A stretch of 64,000 bases of DNA, taken from positions 1,585,893-1,649,892 of the forward strand of contig NZ_CP011941.1 of the NCBI RefSeq assembly GCF_001040845.1. The letters run 5' to 3'. Under the pieces are notes generated by a model, which saw only the letters and a list, made by a program, of their open reading frames with translations, was not told the origin of the DNA and ran no database searches. This DNA is from Synechococcus sp. WH 8020 (GTDB lineage Bacteria > Cyanobacteriota > Cyanobacteriia > PCC-6307 > Cyanobiaceae). Below are positions 51,210-60,833 of this stretch, one piece after another. Positions within the stretch are counted from its first letter, which is position 1, and each line of letters starts with the position of its first letter. Made by a program: the position numbers and the translations under genes.

Positions 51210-52354
51210 ACCACGCTGATTACGGACCCATCGGCCTCTTGGTGATTCAGGCCACATCGCTCTGCAACCTTGATTGCAGTTACTGCTACTTGCCTGATCG
51301 CCAGAAACGACGGATCTTTGATCTCAATCAATTACCTGTTTTGCTGAACAGGGTGTATGAGAGCCCCTTTTGGGGCCCTCAGCTTTCAATCCTCTGGCAT
51401 GCTGGCGAACCACTGACGCTGCCTTGCAGCTTTTACGACGAGGCAAGTGCCATCGTGCGTGAGCAAACAGCTGAGCTGCAGGAGCAAGGGGTTCAGATTG
51501 AGCAGCATGTGCAAACCAATGCGACGTTGATCAACGACGCCTGGTGTGAATGCTTTCAGCGCAATCAAATTGTTGTAGGTGTGAGCGTTGACGGGCCAGA
51601 AGAGATCCATGATTCCCATCGCCGTTTTCGCAATGGCATTGGATCTCATGCTCTAACAATGCGTGGCATTCGAAAACTTCAAGATCACGCGATTCCTATC
51701 CATGCGATCGCTGTACTCACGAGTGCGGCCATCGAAGATCCAGAGAGGATGTACTCCTTTTTCCGTGACAATGGAATTCAGGATCTCGGCTTCAATGTCG
51801 AAGAGCAAGAAGGTATTAACGCCAGCTCTTCCATGCAGGGACTAAGCCGAGAAAAGCAATATCACAACTTCTTAAAATGTTTTTGGGAGTGCAATCAAAG
51901 GGACGGTTTTCCGATTCGCCTGCGTGAATTCGATCAAATCACTGAGATGATGGCCAGTGGGCAAAGACTGCTTCAGAACGAAATGAATCGCCCATACTCG
52001 ATCTTGAGTGTGGATTCAGCAGGTAATTTTTCCACTTTTGATCCTGAACTCCTCTCCGTGGAAACCAAGAAATATGGATTGTTCAATTTAGGAAATATTC
52101 GTGATCAATCCCTCGTCGGTGCCGCTGAAACCGAGACATTTCGCCAATTGCTTCAAGACATGACCATTGGGACAACGCTTTGCCGTGATCAATGTGACTA
52201 CTACGGCTTCTGCGGCGGCGGAACTGGAAGCAACAAGTACTGGGAGCATGGAACCTTGGCCTCTAGTGAAACCTGTGCCTGCCGTTTTTCAACCCAAATC
52301 CCAGTGAACGTTCTTCTCGAACAAATTGAAACCCAGGGTGTAAAAACACCTTAA
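51203..52354 (+). CDS. grrM: GrrM: radical SAM/SPASM peptide maturase
   Basis: Radical SAM enzyme expected to form C-C cross-links in GrrA. A TTG at 51203 inside the last grrA codons gives 383 residues (VNHADYGPIGLLVIQATSLC follows the initiator). The cluster motif is CNLDCSYCYLPDR (Cys21, 25, 28). SILWHAGEPLTLP and VGVSVDGPEEIHDSHRR are conserved barrel segments. The C-terminal SPASM-type cysteines lie in TLCRDQCDYYGFCGGG and SETCACRF. The frame runs back to 51038 within grrA, which I reject. Parts of the gene are AT-rich, near 37-45 % GC by hand count. Confidence 0.9.
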   Translation: MVNHADYGPIGLLVIQATSLCNLDCSYCYLPDRQKRRIFDLNQLPVLLNRVYESPFWGPQLSILWHAGEPLTLPCSFYDEASAIVREQTAELQEQGVQIEQHVQTNATLINDAWCECFQRNQIVVGVSVDGPEEIHDSHRRFRNGIGSHALTMRGIRKLQDHAIPIHAIAVLTSAAIEDPERMYSFFRDNGIQDLGFNVEEQEGINASSSMQGLSREKQYHNFLKCFWECNQRDGFPIRLREFDQITEMMASGQRLLQNEMNRPYSILSVDSAGNFSTFDPELLSVETKKYGLFNLGNIRDQSLVGAAETETFRQLLQDMTIGTTLCRDQCDYYGFCGGGTGSNKYWEHGTLASSETCACRFSTQIPVNVLLEQIETQGVKTP

Positions 52355-52371
52355 CTATTTCAATAGCAAAT

Positions 52372-52881
52372 ATGTTTTCACTCACACGCAAAAGCCATCG
52401 ATCTGCATCAGCTATCGGCGTCGTCGTAGCTTGCACATCGCTCATTTTTGCTCACCCACCAATCGCTCACGCAGGTTGCACATTCCTCATGCCAATCGGT
52501 GGCAATGGCGATGGTCCTAAGCCCTACATCGTCAAAAAGAGAGTTCAACGCAACAAAGCATTGCTAGGTCGTACGAACTGGAATACCGACTTTGTCGTGA
52601 ACCAACCTTTTGCCTCTTACAAACTCTTCTTCACCGCAGACTCGACGGATAGCAACCCTGGCTCTTATCCAATCGAAGCCTTTCTGAAATTTTCGGACGG
52701 CAGCAATTTAAGAGTTGTCAAAGAATTCATGAAGCCACCAACAGGAACCGGAGCTCAGTTCGGTCCATTCCAGACTCCTCAGGGGAAAGCTGTTAGCCAG
52801 GTGAACTTCAAAGTTGGTGCTGGCAACGATCCTGGAGCAACCGGATTCAGTTACCGCATTTCGGTACAGGGTTGCGACTGA
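52372..52881 (+). CDS. exported protein of unknown function next to grrM
   Basis: A 169-residue protein with a basic N-terminus, a hydrophobic stretch (ASAIGVVVACTSLIFAHPPI) and a probable cleavage site after IAHA, leaving a mature protein with Cys near its N-terminus and Cys near its C-terminus (VQGCD), possibly a disulfide pair. The mature part looks like a beta-rich domain (YKLFFTADSTDSNPGSYPIE, NFKVGAGNDPGATGFSYRIS). It begins 17 nt after grrM and points the same way. I recognise no family; operon membership with the GRRM genes is inferred from spacing. Confidence 0.7.
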   Translation: MFSLTRKSHRSASAIGVVVACTSLIFAHPPIAHAGCTFLMPIGGNGDGPKPYIVKKRVQRNKALLGRTNWNTDFVVNQPFASYKLFFTADSTDSNPGSYPIEAFLKFSDGSNLRVVKEFMKPPTGTGAQFGPFQTPQGKAVSQVNFKVGAGNDPGATGFSYRISVQGCD

Positions 52882-52995
52882 TGCATGAAAGGTCAATCAA
52901 CTACATTGTTGTTTGGCCTGGTGAGTTCCTCTCTCCGGGAGGGTGATCGCAGCATCAACCATCGGGCCAATGCCCGACTCTCCCTCCGATTGTTC

Positions 52996-53463
52996 TTGCC
53001 CCATCCTCTGCTCCCAGATCTAAAGGAATTGGCCTCTGCCATAGCCGTAGACCACGGGTTCGAGCTGGCTGATTTGCAGGTCCTAGCCCACATGCAACCC
53101 ATGACGGTGCTGATCCAAATTCGCCGTTCCAGCGGAGACGATGTGACCTTGGATGATTGTGCTGCTTTCAGTGCACCGATGGGAGAAGCCCTGGAAAATG
53201 CTGCTGTTCTCAACGAGGCTTATGTCCTGGAGATCAGTAGTCCAGGGATCGGAGAACATCTTCAATCGGATCGCGATTTCCAGACTTTTCGTCGCTATCC
53301 GGTCGACGTGATTCACCGTGACGCTGAGGGGACTGAAAAGAAACATTCCGGGACCCTTTTAGAGCGAACGGAAGACCACATCAAGATCAGTATTCACGGG
53401 CGAATTAAACAGATCTCGCGGGACTCCGTGATTTCTGTTGAGCTCACTAGTCCTACTGGCTGA
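52996..53463 (+). CDS. rimP: ribosome maturation factor RimP
   Basis: Assists 30S subunit assembly. A TTG at 52996 gives 155 residues (PHPLLPDLKELASAIAVDHG after the initiator), the family length; the frame is open back to 52885 but that part is not RimP-like. Conserved blocks are GFELADLQVLAHMQPMTVLI, DDVTLDDCAAFSAPMGEAL and VLEISSPGIGEHLQSDRDF. It precedes nusA by 56 nt in the conserved rimP-nusA-ylxR-infB order. Confidence 0.9.
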   Translation: MPHPLLPDLKELASAIAVDHGFELADLQVLAHMQPMTVLIQIRRSSGDDVTLDDCAAFSAPMGEALENAAVLNEAYVLEISSPGIGEHLQSDRDFQTFRRYPVDVIHRDAEGTEKKHSGTLLERTEDHIKISIHGRIKQISRDSVISVELTSPTG

Positions 53464-53519
53464 CCCCTTCAAGCCTCTTCCAACCTCACTCTCCTCCAAG
53501 ACTTTCATTCCCGTCCTCG

Positions 53520-55025
53520 ATGGCTCTCGTCCTTCTCCCCGGCCTCAGCAACCTGATCGAAGACATCAGCGAGGAAAAGAAACTCGCCCCTCAGGTCGTT
53601 GAGGCTGCCTTACGAGAAGCACTTTTAAAAGGCTATGAGCGCTATCGGCGCACCCTTTATTTAGGGATTAGTGAAGATCCTTTCGATGAAGAATATTTCA
53701 GCAATTTTGATGTCGCCCTCGATTTAGACGAAGAGGGCTATCGGGTTCTCGCCAGCAAAATCATTGTTGATGAGGTTGAAAGCGAAGACCACCAAATCGC
53801 CTTGGCCGAGGTCATGCAAGTGGCTGAAGACGCCCAGGCCGGCGACACTGTCGTACTCGATGTCACTCCCGAGAAAGAGGATTTCGGTCGCATGGCAGCC
53901 GCCACGACCAAACAAGTTTTGGCTCAGAAGCTGCGCGATCAACAGCGACGGATGATCCAAGAGGAATTTGCTGATCTCGAAGATCCAGTCCTGACTGCTC
54001 GCGTGATTCGATTCGAGCGTCAATCGATCATCATGGCCGTGAGTTCGGGTCTTGGCCGTCCCGAGGTCGAAGCTGAATTGCCCAGGCGCGATCAGCTCCC
54101 CAACGACAACTACCGCGCCAACGCCACCTTCAAAGTCTTTCTTAAAGAGGTCAGCGAAGTGCCTCGCCGTGGACCTCAACTCTTTGTGAGTCGAGCCAAT
54201 GCAGGGCTGGTGGTTTATCTCTTCGAAAATGAAGTTCCTGAGATCCAAGAGGGCTCGGTACGCATCGTTGCCGTTGCCCGTGAAGCCAATCCACCATCGA
54301 GATCGGTCGGGCCTCGGACCAAGGTGGCTGTCGACAGCATCGAGAGAGAGGTCGATCCTGTTGGAGCGTGCATCGGAGCCCGGGGATCACGCATTCAACA
54401 AGTCGTGAATGAACTCCGTGGCGAAAAAATTGATGTCATCCGCTGGTCCCAAGACCCCAGCCAGTACATCGCCAACTCGCTGAGTCCAGCTCGCGTCGAA
54501 GTTGTGCGTCTTGTTGATCCCGAAGGGCAACATGCCCATGTGTTGGTGCCGCCCGATCAACTCAGTCTTGCCATCGGTCGAGAAGGTCAGAATGTTCGTC
54601 TTGCAGCTCGATTAACGGGTTGGAAAATTGACATCAAGAACTCAACGGAATACGACCAAACCGCAGAGGATGCTGTTGTTGCTGAGCTCATCTCCCAAAG
54701 GGAAGAGGAAGAAGCCCTTCAACGTGAAGCGGAAGAGCGCTTAGCCGTTGAACAGGCAGCCAGGGCCGAGGAAGATGCTCGACTTCGTGAGCTGTATCCG
54801 CTTCCCGAAGACGAGGAGGGATACACCGAAGATGGAGAGTATTACGAGGATGCTGAAGCAGCGGTCGAGGAACCCGTGGCCGAAGCCGTAGAGGAGTCAG
54901 TCGAAACAGCTGAGACCGAATTGCAAGCTGAAGATCAGATCACAAAACAACCTGAACAACTGGACGACGAGCTCGATTCTGAGGATGCCCCCAGCACAAG
55001 CGATGAAGAGGAAGGAGCCCGGTGA
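53520..55025 (+). CDS. nusA: transcription elongation/termination factor NusA
   Basis: A 501-residue RNA polymerase-binding factor. The N-terminal domain binds polymerase (about 1-140), then S1 (about 145-215), and KH1/KH2 (about 220-370, with VGACIGARGSRIQQVVNELR and LSLAIGREGQNVRLAARLTG). The C-terminal ~100 residues are a highly acidic Glu-rich tail. Its stop overlaps the ylxR GTG by 4 nt. Confidence 0.96.
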   Translation: MALVLLPGLSNLIEDISEEKKLAPQVVEAALREALLKGYERYRRTLYLGISEDPFDEEYFSNFDVALDLDEEGYRVLASKIIVDEVESEDHQIALAEVMQVAEDAQAGDTVVLDVTPEKEDFGRMAAATTKQVLAQKLRDQQRRMIQEEFADLEDPVLTARVIRFERQSIIMAVSSGLGRPEVEAELPRRDQLPNDNYRANATFKVFLKEVSEVPRRGPQLFVSRANAGLVVYLFENEVPEIQEGSVRIVAVAREANPPSRSVGPRTKVAVDSIEREVDPVGACIGARGSRIQQVVNELRGEKIDVIRWSQDPSQYIANSLSPARVEVVRLVDPEGQHAHVLVPPDQLSLAIGREGQNVRLAARLTGWKIDIKNSTEYDQTAEDAVVAELISQREEEEALQREAEERLAVEQAARAEEDARLRELYPLPEDEEGYTEDGEYYEDAEAAVEEPVAEAVEESVETAETELQAEDQITKQPEQLDDELDSEDAPSTSDEEEGAR

Positions 55026-55303
55026 ACGTTTCGCGCCCCGTCCTCCGTCGCTGTGTCGCCTGCCGTCAGCTGCTCGATCGCAGCATGCTTTTGCGAGTGA
55101 TTCGTGACCATCAGGAAGGGGTCCTCCTCGATCAGGGAATGGGCCGATCGGCCTACCTCTGCCCGACTGAGGCCTGTTTTGAAGAGGCACGCCGCCGCAA
55201 AAGGCTTCAGAAATCCCTGCGTTGCCAGGTTCCTGAAGACGTAATGACGGCGCTGCAAGAGCGGCTCACCGAACCTCGGGTTGCAGCCGCTGAGGCAAGA
55301 TGA
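55022..55303 (+). CDS. ylxR: YlxR family RNA-binding/nucleoid protein
   Basis: A 93-residue basic protein starting at a GTG that overlaps the nusA stop. The DUF448 core is RPVLRRCVACRQLLDRSMLL with the conserved Cys pair, and GRSAYLCPTEACFEEARRRK is the second signature (GRgAYlc). YlxR proteins sit between nusA and infB in many bacteria; the role is not settled. Confidence 0.92.
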   Translation: MNVSRPVLRRCVACRQLLDRSMLLRVIRDHQEGVLLDQGMGRSAYLCPTEACFEEARRRKRLQKSLRCQVPEDVMTALQERLTEPRVAAAEAR

Positions 55304-55365
55304 ACATTGGCACCACGTGTGTGGAGCCCCGAGGCACACCGTGCCCGGACCGACCGGAGACCTGA

Positions 55366-58300
55366 ATGACCAGCAGCGGCAAAGTCAGAATTTATGAGTT
55401 GTCCAAGGACCTTGGCTTGGAGAACAAAGACGTCCTGGATGCCGCCGAGAAGCTGTCCATCGCCGCAAGGAGCCACAGCAGCTCCATCAGCGAAACAGAA
55501 GCCGGCAAAATCCGAACCCTCTTAAAGCAAGGTCGGAGTCCAGTCGCGTCTGCTCCTGCGAAGCCCGCGCCTGGAAAAGCAATTCTCTCGGTCAAAAAAG
55601 CATCCAGCCCAGCAGCCCCGTCCATGCCCAGCAAACCTGCGGCTCCTACGGCTCCTACGGCAGCAAAACCATCACCCAAACCTTCTGCGCCTTCACGGCC
55701 AGAGGCACCACTGCCTCTCATCGTGCAGAAGCCCGTGTCGCGTCAAGCAGCACCACAAAAGCCGGTGAGCCGACAAAGCACTCCCGTAGCGGCCGCACCC
55801 TCTGCGCCCACACCAAGGCCCAAGCCCGTGGCCGCGCCCGCGGCTCCAAAGGCGTCAGCCCCCGCCCCAACCGCCTCTGCCCCTTCATCTCCGGCAAGGC
55901 CCACCTCAACCAGACCGACACCTGCTCCGGCTCGCCCCACAGGCACATCACCCGTGAAGCGCCCTGGCAACCAAGCCAGCAGCCCACGACCGACCGCTCC
56001 GCCAGCCCGTCCTCAACCCAAAGCCCCGGTGAATCGAGGGGCACCGGCGAGACCCGCTCCCAAACCGGAGCTCGTGGGACGGCCACAGCCAAAGCGGGCG
56101 GCTCCTGGCGCCCCCGTTCGTCAGATCGGACAACGCCCAGGCGTGAGTCCTCGGCCAAGCGGCCCTCCAGGCCAGCGCGCCAACATGCCTCAACGCCCTG
56201 CAGGCGCTCAACGTCCGGGTGCCCCAACGCGACCTGGGAATGCACCGTCTAAACCAGGGCAACCTCGCTCAGGTGCGAGTTCCCTTGAGTTAGTCGGAAA
56301 ACCCATCCGCCGAGACGGCAGTAACGATGGTGCCGGTGGCCGTGGAGATGGACAAGGACGTCCTTCTGGCGCACCAAGACCTGGAGCCCCCCGTCCTGGC
56401 GGTATGCCAGGGATGCGTAAGCCGGTGGCCCCCGGTGAGCTCATGCAGCTCCAAAAGCCAAACAGCCGCCCGTCAGCACCACCGCCTAGACGCGTGGATG
56501 GCACTCCTGTTGCCACGCGTAGCGGCGAGGCTGCCGCTGGTGGAGCTAAGGCCACTCCTCCTGTTTCACGTCCTACCGCCACTCCACCATCAGCGCCGAG
56601 GCGTCCAGGCTTCAGGCCTGGCCCAGGAGCTGGTGGTCAGCGCAGACCTGGACGGCCTGACTGGGATGACAGCGCAAAACTGGAAGCGCTACGCAGTAAA
56701 TCACCCCAAAAACAGCGTCAAAAGGTCCATATCATCGGCGAAAACGATGATGCTTTAACCGCTGAGACCGGAGGCTTCGCTGGTGAACGCCAGGCGATGG
56801 TGCTGTCAGCCAGCTTGGCCCGTCCTTCCAAGCCGAGAACCAAGCAGAAGCCAGCTCCCAAGCCAGTTGCTGCGATCAGGAAACGGCGTAAAGAAACCGC
56901 ACGTCAGCGTCAGCGTCGTCGCGCGATGGAACTACGTGCAGCTAGGGAGGCCAAACAGGTCCGGCCCGAGATGATCGTGGTCCCCGAGGACAATCTGACG
57001 GTGCAAGAGCTCGCTGACATGCTCAGCATCGAAAGCTCTGAAATCATCAAATCCCTGTTCTTTAAAGGTGTCATTGCCACGGTCACGCAGACCTTGGACA
57101 TGCCAACCATTGAAGCTGTGGCACAAGAATTCGGCGTACCTGTGCTTCAGGATGATGTCGAAGAGGCGGCCAAGAAGACCGTCGAGATGATCGAAGACAA
57201 AGACCGAGCTCATCTCATTCGCCGTCCCCCCGTGGTCACTGTCATGGGCCACGTTGACCACGGGAAGACGAGCCTTCTCGATGCGATCCGCCAAGCCCGC
57301 GTCGCCGCTGGAGAAGCCGGTGGAATCACCCAACACATTGGTGCTTATCAAGTCGAGATTCAGCACAACGATTCCCCCCAGAGGCTCACCTTCCTGGACA
57401 CTCCAGGGCACGAGGCGTTCACCGCCATGCGTGCTCGAGGCACCAAAGTCACTGACGTTGCCATCTTGGTGGTTGCAGCAGACGATGGGGTTCGTCCTCA
57501 GACCTTGGAGGCGATCAGCCATGCACGGGCGGCAGAAGTGCCGGTTGTTGTGGCGATCAACAAAATCGACAAAGAGGGAGCCTCCCCCGATCGCGTCAAA
57601 CAGGAACTCTCTGAACAGAACCTACTGGCGGAAGATTGGGGAGGGGATGTGGTGATGGTGCCCGTCAGTGCCCTCCGCGGAGAAAACATCGACAAGTTGC
57701 TTGAAATGATTCTCCTCGTGACCGAGGTTGAGGATTTACAGGCCAACCCCGATCGACTCGCAAAAGGCACCGTGATCGAGGCCCATCTCGACAAGGCCAA
57801 AGGTCCTGTGGCCACATTGCTGGTTCAAAACGGCACGCTTCGCACTGGTGACGTCCTTGCCGCAGGCCCAGTTCTCGGCAAAGTGCGCGCCATGGTGGAT
57901 GACGGCGGCGGCCGTTTGAAAGAGGCAGGTCCTTCCTGTGCTGTGGAAGCACTTGGTTTCAGCGAAGTGCCCACGGCAGGCGACGAGTTTGAGGTCTACC
58001 CCGATGAGAAGTCAGCACGCGCTGTCGTCGGCGATCGTGCCTCCGATGCCCGCGCCAGTCGTCTGGCGCAACAGATGGCCTCACGTCGCGTATCACTCAC
58101 GGCCATGTCTGGCCAGGCCAAAGAGGGCGAGCTCAAAGAGCTCAATCTCATCCTCAAGGCCGATGTTCAAGGCAGTGTGGAAGCGATCCTTGGTTCGCTT
58201 GAACAGCTACCGAAGGACGAGGTCCAGGTCCGTGTCCTGCTGTCCGCTCCCGGCGAAGTCACGGAAACGGACGTGGATCTAGCGGCAGCCTCAGGAGCTG

Positions 58301-58749
58301 TGATCGTTGGATTCAACACCTCCATGGCGTCAGGTGCAAAACGAGCAGCAGACGCAAACGGCGTTGACGTTCGCGACTACGACGTCATCTACAAGTTGCT
58401 GGAGGACATCCAGTTGGCCATGGAAGGTCTCCTGGAACCAGAACTTGTGGAAGAGTCCCTTGGAGAAGCAGAGGTTCGAGCCGTTTTCACGATCGGCAAG
58501 AGCGCTGTGGCTGGTTGTTATGTCACAACCGGAAAACTTCAACGGAACTGCAAGGTGCGCGTGCGTCGCGGCAAAGAAATCGTCTTCGCTGGAGATCTCG
58601 ATTCACTACGCCGCAACAAAGACGACGTCAAGGATGTGGCCACAGGGTTCGAATGCGGTATCGGCTGTGATCGCTTCGCCAATTGGAAGGACGGCGACAT
58701 CGTTGAGGGCTACAAGCTCGTGACCCAGCGCCGCAAGCTTGCCACCTAA
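55366..58749 (+). CDS. infB: translation initiation factor IF-2
   Basis: A 1127-residue GTPase that brings initiator tRNA to the 30S subunit. A long N-terminal Pro/Ala/Arg/Gly-rich low-complexity arm covers about residues 60-440, longer than in most bacteria but common in cyanobacteria. The G domain begins at [20 protein letters not shown], with switch/G3 [15 protein letters not shown] and G4 [10 protein letters not shown]. Domains II-IV follow. Its stop TAA shares one base with the next ATG (TAATG). Confidence 0.97.
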   Translation: MTSSGKVRIYELSKDLGLENKDVLDAAEKLSIAARSHSSSISETEAGKIRTLLKQGRSPVASAPAKPAPGKAILSVKKASSPAAPSMPSKPAAPTAPTAAKPSPKPSAPSRPEAPLPLIVQKPVSRQAAPQKPVSRQSTPVAAAPSAPTPRPKPVAAPAAPKASAPAPTASAPSSPARPTSTRPTPAPARPTGTSPVKRPGNQASSPRPTAPPARPQPKAPVNRGAPARPAPKPELVGRPQPKRAAPGAPVRQIGQRPGVSPRPSGPPGQRANMPQRPAGAQRPGAPTRPGNAPSKPGQPRSGASSLELVGKPIRRDGSNDGAGGRGDGQGRPSGAPRPGAPRPGGMPGMRKPVAPGELMQLQKPNSRPSAPPPRRVDGTPVATRSGEAAAGGAKATPPVSRPTATPPSAPRRPGFRPGPGAGGQRRPGRPDWDDSAKLEALRSKSPQKQRQKVHIIGENDDALTAETGGFAGERQAMVLSASLARPSKPRTKQKPAPKPVAAIRKRRKETARQRQRRRAMELRAAREAKQVRPEMIVVPEDNLTVQELADMLSIESSEIIKSLFFKGVIATVTQTLDMPTIEAVAQEFGVPVLQDDVEEAAKKTVEMIEDKDRAHLIRRPPVVTVMGHVDHGKTSLLDAIRQARVAAGEAGGITQHIGAYQVEIQHNDSPQRLTFLDTPGHEAFTAMRARGTKVTDVAILVVAADDGVRPQTLEAISHARAAEVPVVVAINKIDKEGASPDRVKQELSEQNLLAEDWGGDVVMVPVSALRGENIDKLLEMILLVTEVEDLQANPDRLAKGTVIEAHLDKAKGPVATLLVQNGTLRTGDVLAAGPVLGKVRAMVDDGGGRLKEAGPSCAVEALGFSEVPTAGDEFEVYPDEKSARAVVGDRASDARASRLAQQMASRRVSLTAMSGQAKEGELKELNLILKADVQGSVEAILGSLEQLPKDEVQVRVLLSAPGEVTETDVDLAAASGAVIVGFNTSMASGAKRAADANGVDVRDYDVIYKLLEDIQLAMEGLLEPELVEESLGEAEVRAVFTIGKSAVAGCYVTTGKLQRNCKVRVRRGKEIVFAGDLDSLRRNKDDVKDVATGFECGIGCDRFANWKDGDIVEGYKLVTQRRKLAT

Positions 58750-59687
58750 TGTCTCCCCGCAATGAGCCGCTTCTCTGGCTCCAGTTGGTGGCGATAGGAG
58801 CCATTCCACTGGAGCTACAGCTGCTTCGGTTGATCTTGGCTGGATCGGATCTGGGTCCGGTGCCCTCGGTGGAACGTCTTCTCTGCTGGGGGATCGCCGT
58901 TGTTGCGCCTGCAGTCTTGCTCTGGAGACGCCCTGTTGATTGGGGTTCCCTTCTCCTAGTGCGTCAATCCTTTATTGGGAGGACAACCTGGCAACGAAAA
59001 ATCAGTTCCTGCCAGGACAACCTGCTCTTAAAGCTGATTGGGGCAGCAGGGGCAGTTCTTTTGCTCGCGTTGTTCTGGTGGATCGATCGTTCCTCTCTGT
59101 TGATTGCAGATTTTTCTCCTTTAAGAAGTGAACATCGCCTTCAAAGCCTGCTGATCGCCACTCCACTGCTGGCCGTCATTTTTTGGCAATGGCAACAGCT
59201 GATTCAATCCATCTGGCTTCTCACTCGTCCCTCAAGAGCCATTGAAGAGGCCATAGCGATGAGTGACCGACAACTTGAGGATTCAAGGTTTTCACTCGGG
59301 TTGAATCTTCTTCGCCTGGAGGCGTTGGATTTGGACAGGGCAGACATCAACAGATCAACCATTGATGAACCGAAGGAACCTCAAAAAAACATCGAGACGC
59401 CTCCACCTCCTGAGCCATCAAAGGAGGTGGAAGACGAGGAGATCTCAGACCATGACTCCAACGCTTTGAACGACCCAAATGCAGAAGAACTGAATTTCCC
59501 TAAGGCACCAGATTCAGGGCTCTCGACTGCGGTCGAACCAGAGCAAGCTGCCGAACAAAACAACAGCGCCGATCTGGATCCCCAGGTCAGCGAGGACAAC
59601 AGTGTCTCCAGCAGTGACTTTGAAGGTCATGACGAACAGACCCAGGCCGCCGGAAGCGAAGAGAGCGAGCCAGAGCAAGCGCCGTAG
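58749..59687 (+). CDS. membrane protein with long acidic low-complexity tail
   Basis: A 312-residue protein. The first ~170 residues have about four hydrophobic segments (LLCWGIAVVAPAVLLWR, LIGAAGAVLLLALFWWID, LQSLLIATPLLAVIFW). From about 195 on it is a polar tail rich in Glu, Asp, Ser, Pro and Gln. Its final 174 nt overlap the DUF3493 gene on the other strand. I recall a cyanobacterial family described as low-complexity-tail membrane proteins whose genes run into an opposite-strand neighbour, and this fits. Function unknown. Confidence 0.8.
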   Translation: MSPRNEPLLWLQLVAIGAIPLELQLLRLILAGSDLGPVPSVERLLCWGIAVVAPAVLLWRRPVDWGSLLLVRQSFIGRTTWQRKISSCQDNLLLKLIGAAGAVLLLALFWWIDRSSLLIADFSPLRSEHRLQSLLIATPLLAVIFWQWQQLIQSIWLLTRPSRAIEEAIAMSDRQLEDSRFSLGLNLLRLEALDLDRADINRSTIDEPKEPQKNIETPPPPEPSKEVEDEEISDHDSNALNDPNAEELNFPKAPDSGLSTAVEPEQAAEQNNSADLDPQVSEDNSVSSSDFEGHDEQTQAAGSEESEPEQAP

Positions 59688-59771
59688 CGTCCGCCAGGGA
59701 GTGCGAGCCTCCTGTAAGAGCCGCGCCTTTAGTTCTGGATCCAACTGTCTTTGAGAGTCGTGGTCGCTCAA
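59514..59771 (-). CDS. DUF3493 family small membrane protein
   Basis: An 85-residue protein starting MSDHDSQRQLDPELKARLLQ. The soluble N-terminal helix is followed by two membrane segments (LLWLALFASGGLGLFVMTF and IGAVVLFGSLLWF). The family is found in cyanobacteria and plants with unknown role. More than two thirds of its coding sequence is complementary to the 3' end of the preceding plus-strand gene. Confidence 0.85.
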   Translation of the reverse strand: MSDHDSQRQLDPELKARLLQEARTPWRTLRRLLWLALFASGGLGLFVMTFKVTAGDTVVLADLGIQIGAVVLFGSLLWFDRSREP

Positions 59772-59812
59772 ACCCTGTACAGCGCAATGGCAAATGTTAA
59801 GTTCCTAAAGCT

Positions 59813-59885
59813 GCCGATGTAGCTCAGCTGGTAGAGCAACGCTTTCGTAAAGCGTGGGTCGCCTGTTCAAGTCAGGTCATCGGCT
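59813..59885 (+). tRNA. tRNA-Thr (anticodon CGU)
   Basis: A 73-nt cloverleaf without encoded CCA. Acceptor GCCGATG pairs with CATCGGC; the D stem is GCTC/GAGC around AGCTGGTA; the anticodon stem ACGCT/AGCGT encloses TTCGTAA with CGT at positions 34-36; the T arm carries TTCAAGT. It reads ACG codons. The discriminator base is T. Confidence 0.95.
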
Positions 59886-59984
59886 TCAGAGAGCAGCCCA
59901 GTTTCAGCATGGAATCCGTGCTGCAGCTGGTTTTGTTGATTGCTCGACTGCCTGAGAGCAAGATCACAACCGGTGTGCGTTAGC

Positions 59985-60641
59985 TCATGACATCAGATGG
60001 ACCTGTTCACTGACTACGAATTCAGATCCATGCGCGTAGCGCACATTGACTGGAACCCCAGCTTGACAAAGGGGGCATTCATCAGCGGGCCAGGAGGGAA
60101 GGAGAATTTCATCTAAAAAAATGAAATTCTCCACCCCAAGATCTGCCGCCCCTACATTGCCCCTATTCACATACGCCGCAATGCCGATCGGATGGCCGCC
60201 TGATTGAACGACTGCCTCACAGGTAAGACGAACTGAAAACCCAGTATTAACAACATCATCAACAATCAGCACAGACTGACCTCGAATAATCTCATCATAT
60301 CCACGCTTAATCTCAAACTTTTCTGTTTTTCCTGTCTTACCAAGCAGACGCTCCGCAAATACGCAACGAGTCTTAAGCGCCAAAGCTACATATTGAGCAC
60401 AAATAACACCGCCAATAGCAGGGCCACAAATCACGTCAGGTCTGAAGCCTTGATCTCGAATTTCTTCGCCCAAAAGTTGACCAAGCTGATGGGCAAGTTC
60501 CGGCCTTAAGTTAATAAGATCCTTAGCAACCCATCCGGAGCCATGATCTCCTGAAGCATACACAAAGTGGTCATTTTCGATCAGCGTTCCACTTGATTCG
60601 AGGATTTGTCTTGTCATTTCCTGTCTCTGCTTCGCAGACAT
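59985..60641 (-). CDS. orotate phosphoribosyltransferase-like protein
   Basis: A 218-residue type I phosphoribosyltransferase. The PRPP-binding motif is SVLIVDDVVNTGFSVRLT, and DVICGPAIGGVICAQYVALA matches the loop found in PyrE proteins. NDHFVYASGDHGSGWVAKDL is similar to the OPRT N-terminal segment. The C-terminal CPLC in DECPLCQAGVPVN is unusual. It may be the cell's PyrE or a paralogue acting on another base. GC is lower (about 37-48 % in hand-counted 60-nt blocks) than in neighbouring infB. Confidence 0.75.
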   Translation of the reverse strand: MSAKQRQEMTRQILESSGTLIENDHFVYASGDHGSGWVAKDLINLRPELAHQLGQLLGEEIRDQGFRPDVICGPAIGGVICAQYVALALKTRCVFAERLLGKTGKTEKFEIKRGYDEIIRGQSVLIVDDVVNTGFSVRLTCEAVVQSGGHPIGIAAYVNRGNVGAADLGVENFIFLDEILLPSWPADECPLCQAGVPVNVRYAHGSEFVVSEQVHLMS

Positions 60642-60833
60642 CGCAACGATGAATTAACCACTACCGACAGGTTGGCAAAACCCACATGGATGCTTCCCTG
60701 GTTCACAAATGGAAATGCGTCCAAGTCCATCACCCATTTGGGTGAGAGCAGACACCGACCAATGGTTCATCCGTTGATGCACTCATGTTGGCGCTGACCT
60801 GCCATCAAACTGAAACCATCTAAACCAGAGTTC

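Noticed and set aside
55560..56700. Pro/Ala-rich repeats in infB resembling a repeat array
   Set aside because: Imperfect low-complexity coding sequence of the IF-2 N-terminal arm, common in cyanobacteria; not a CRISPR or mobile repeat.
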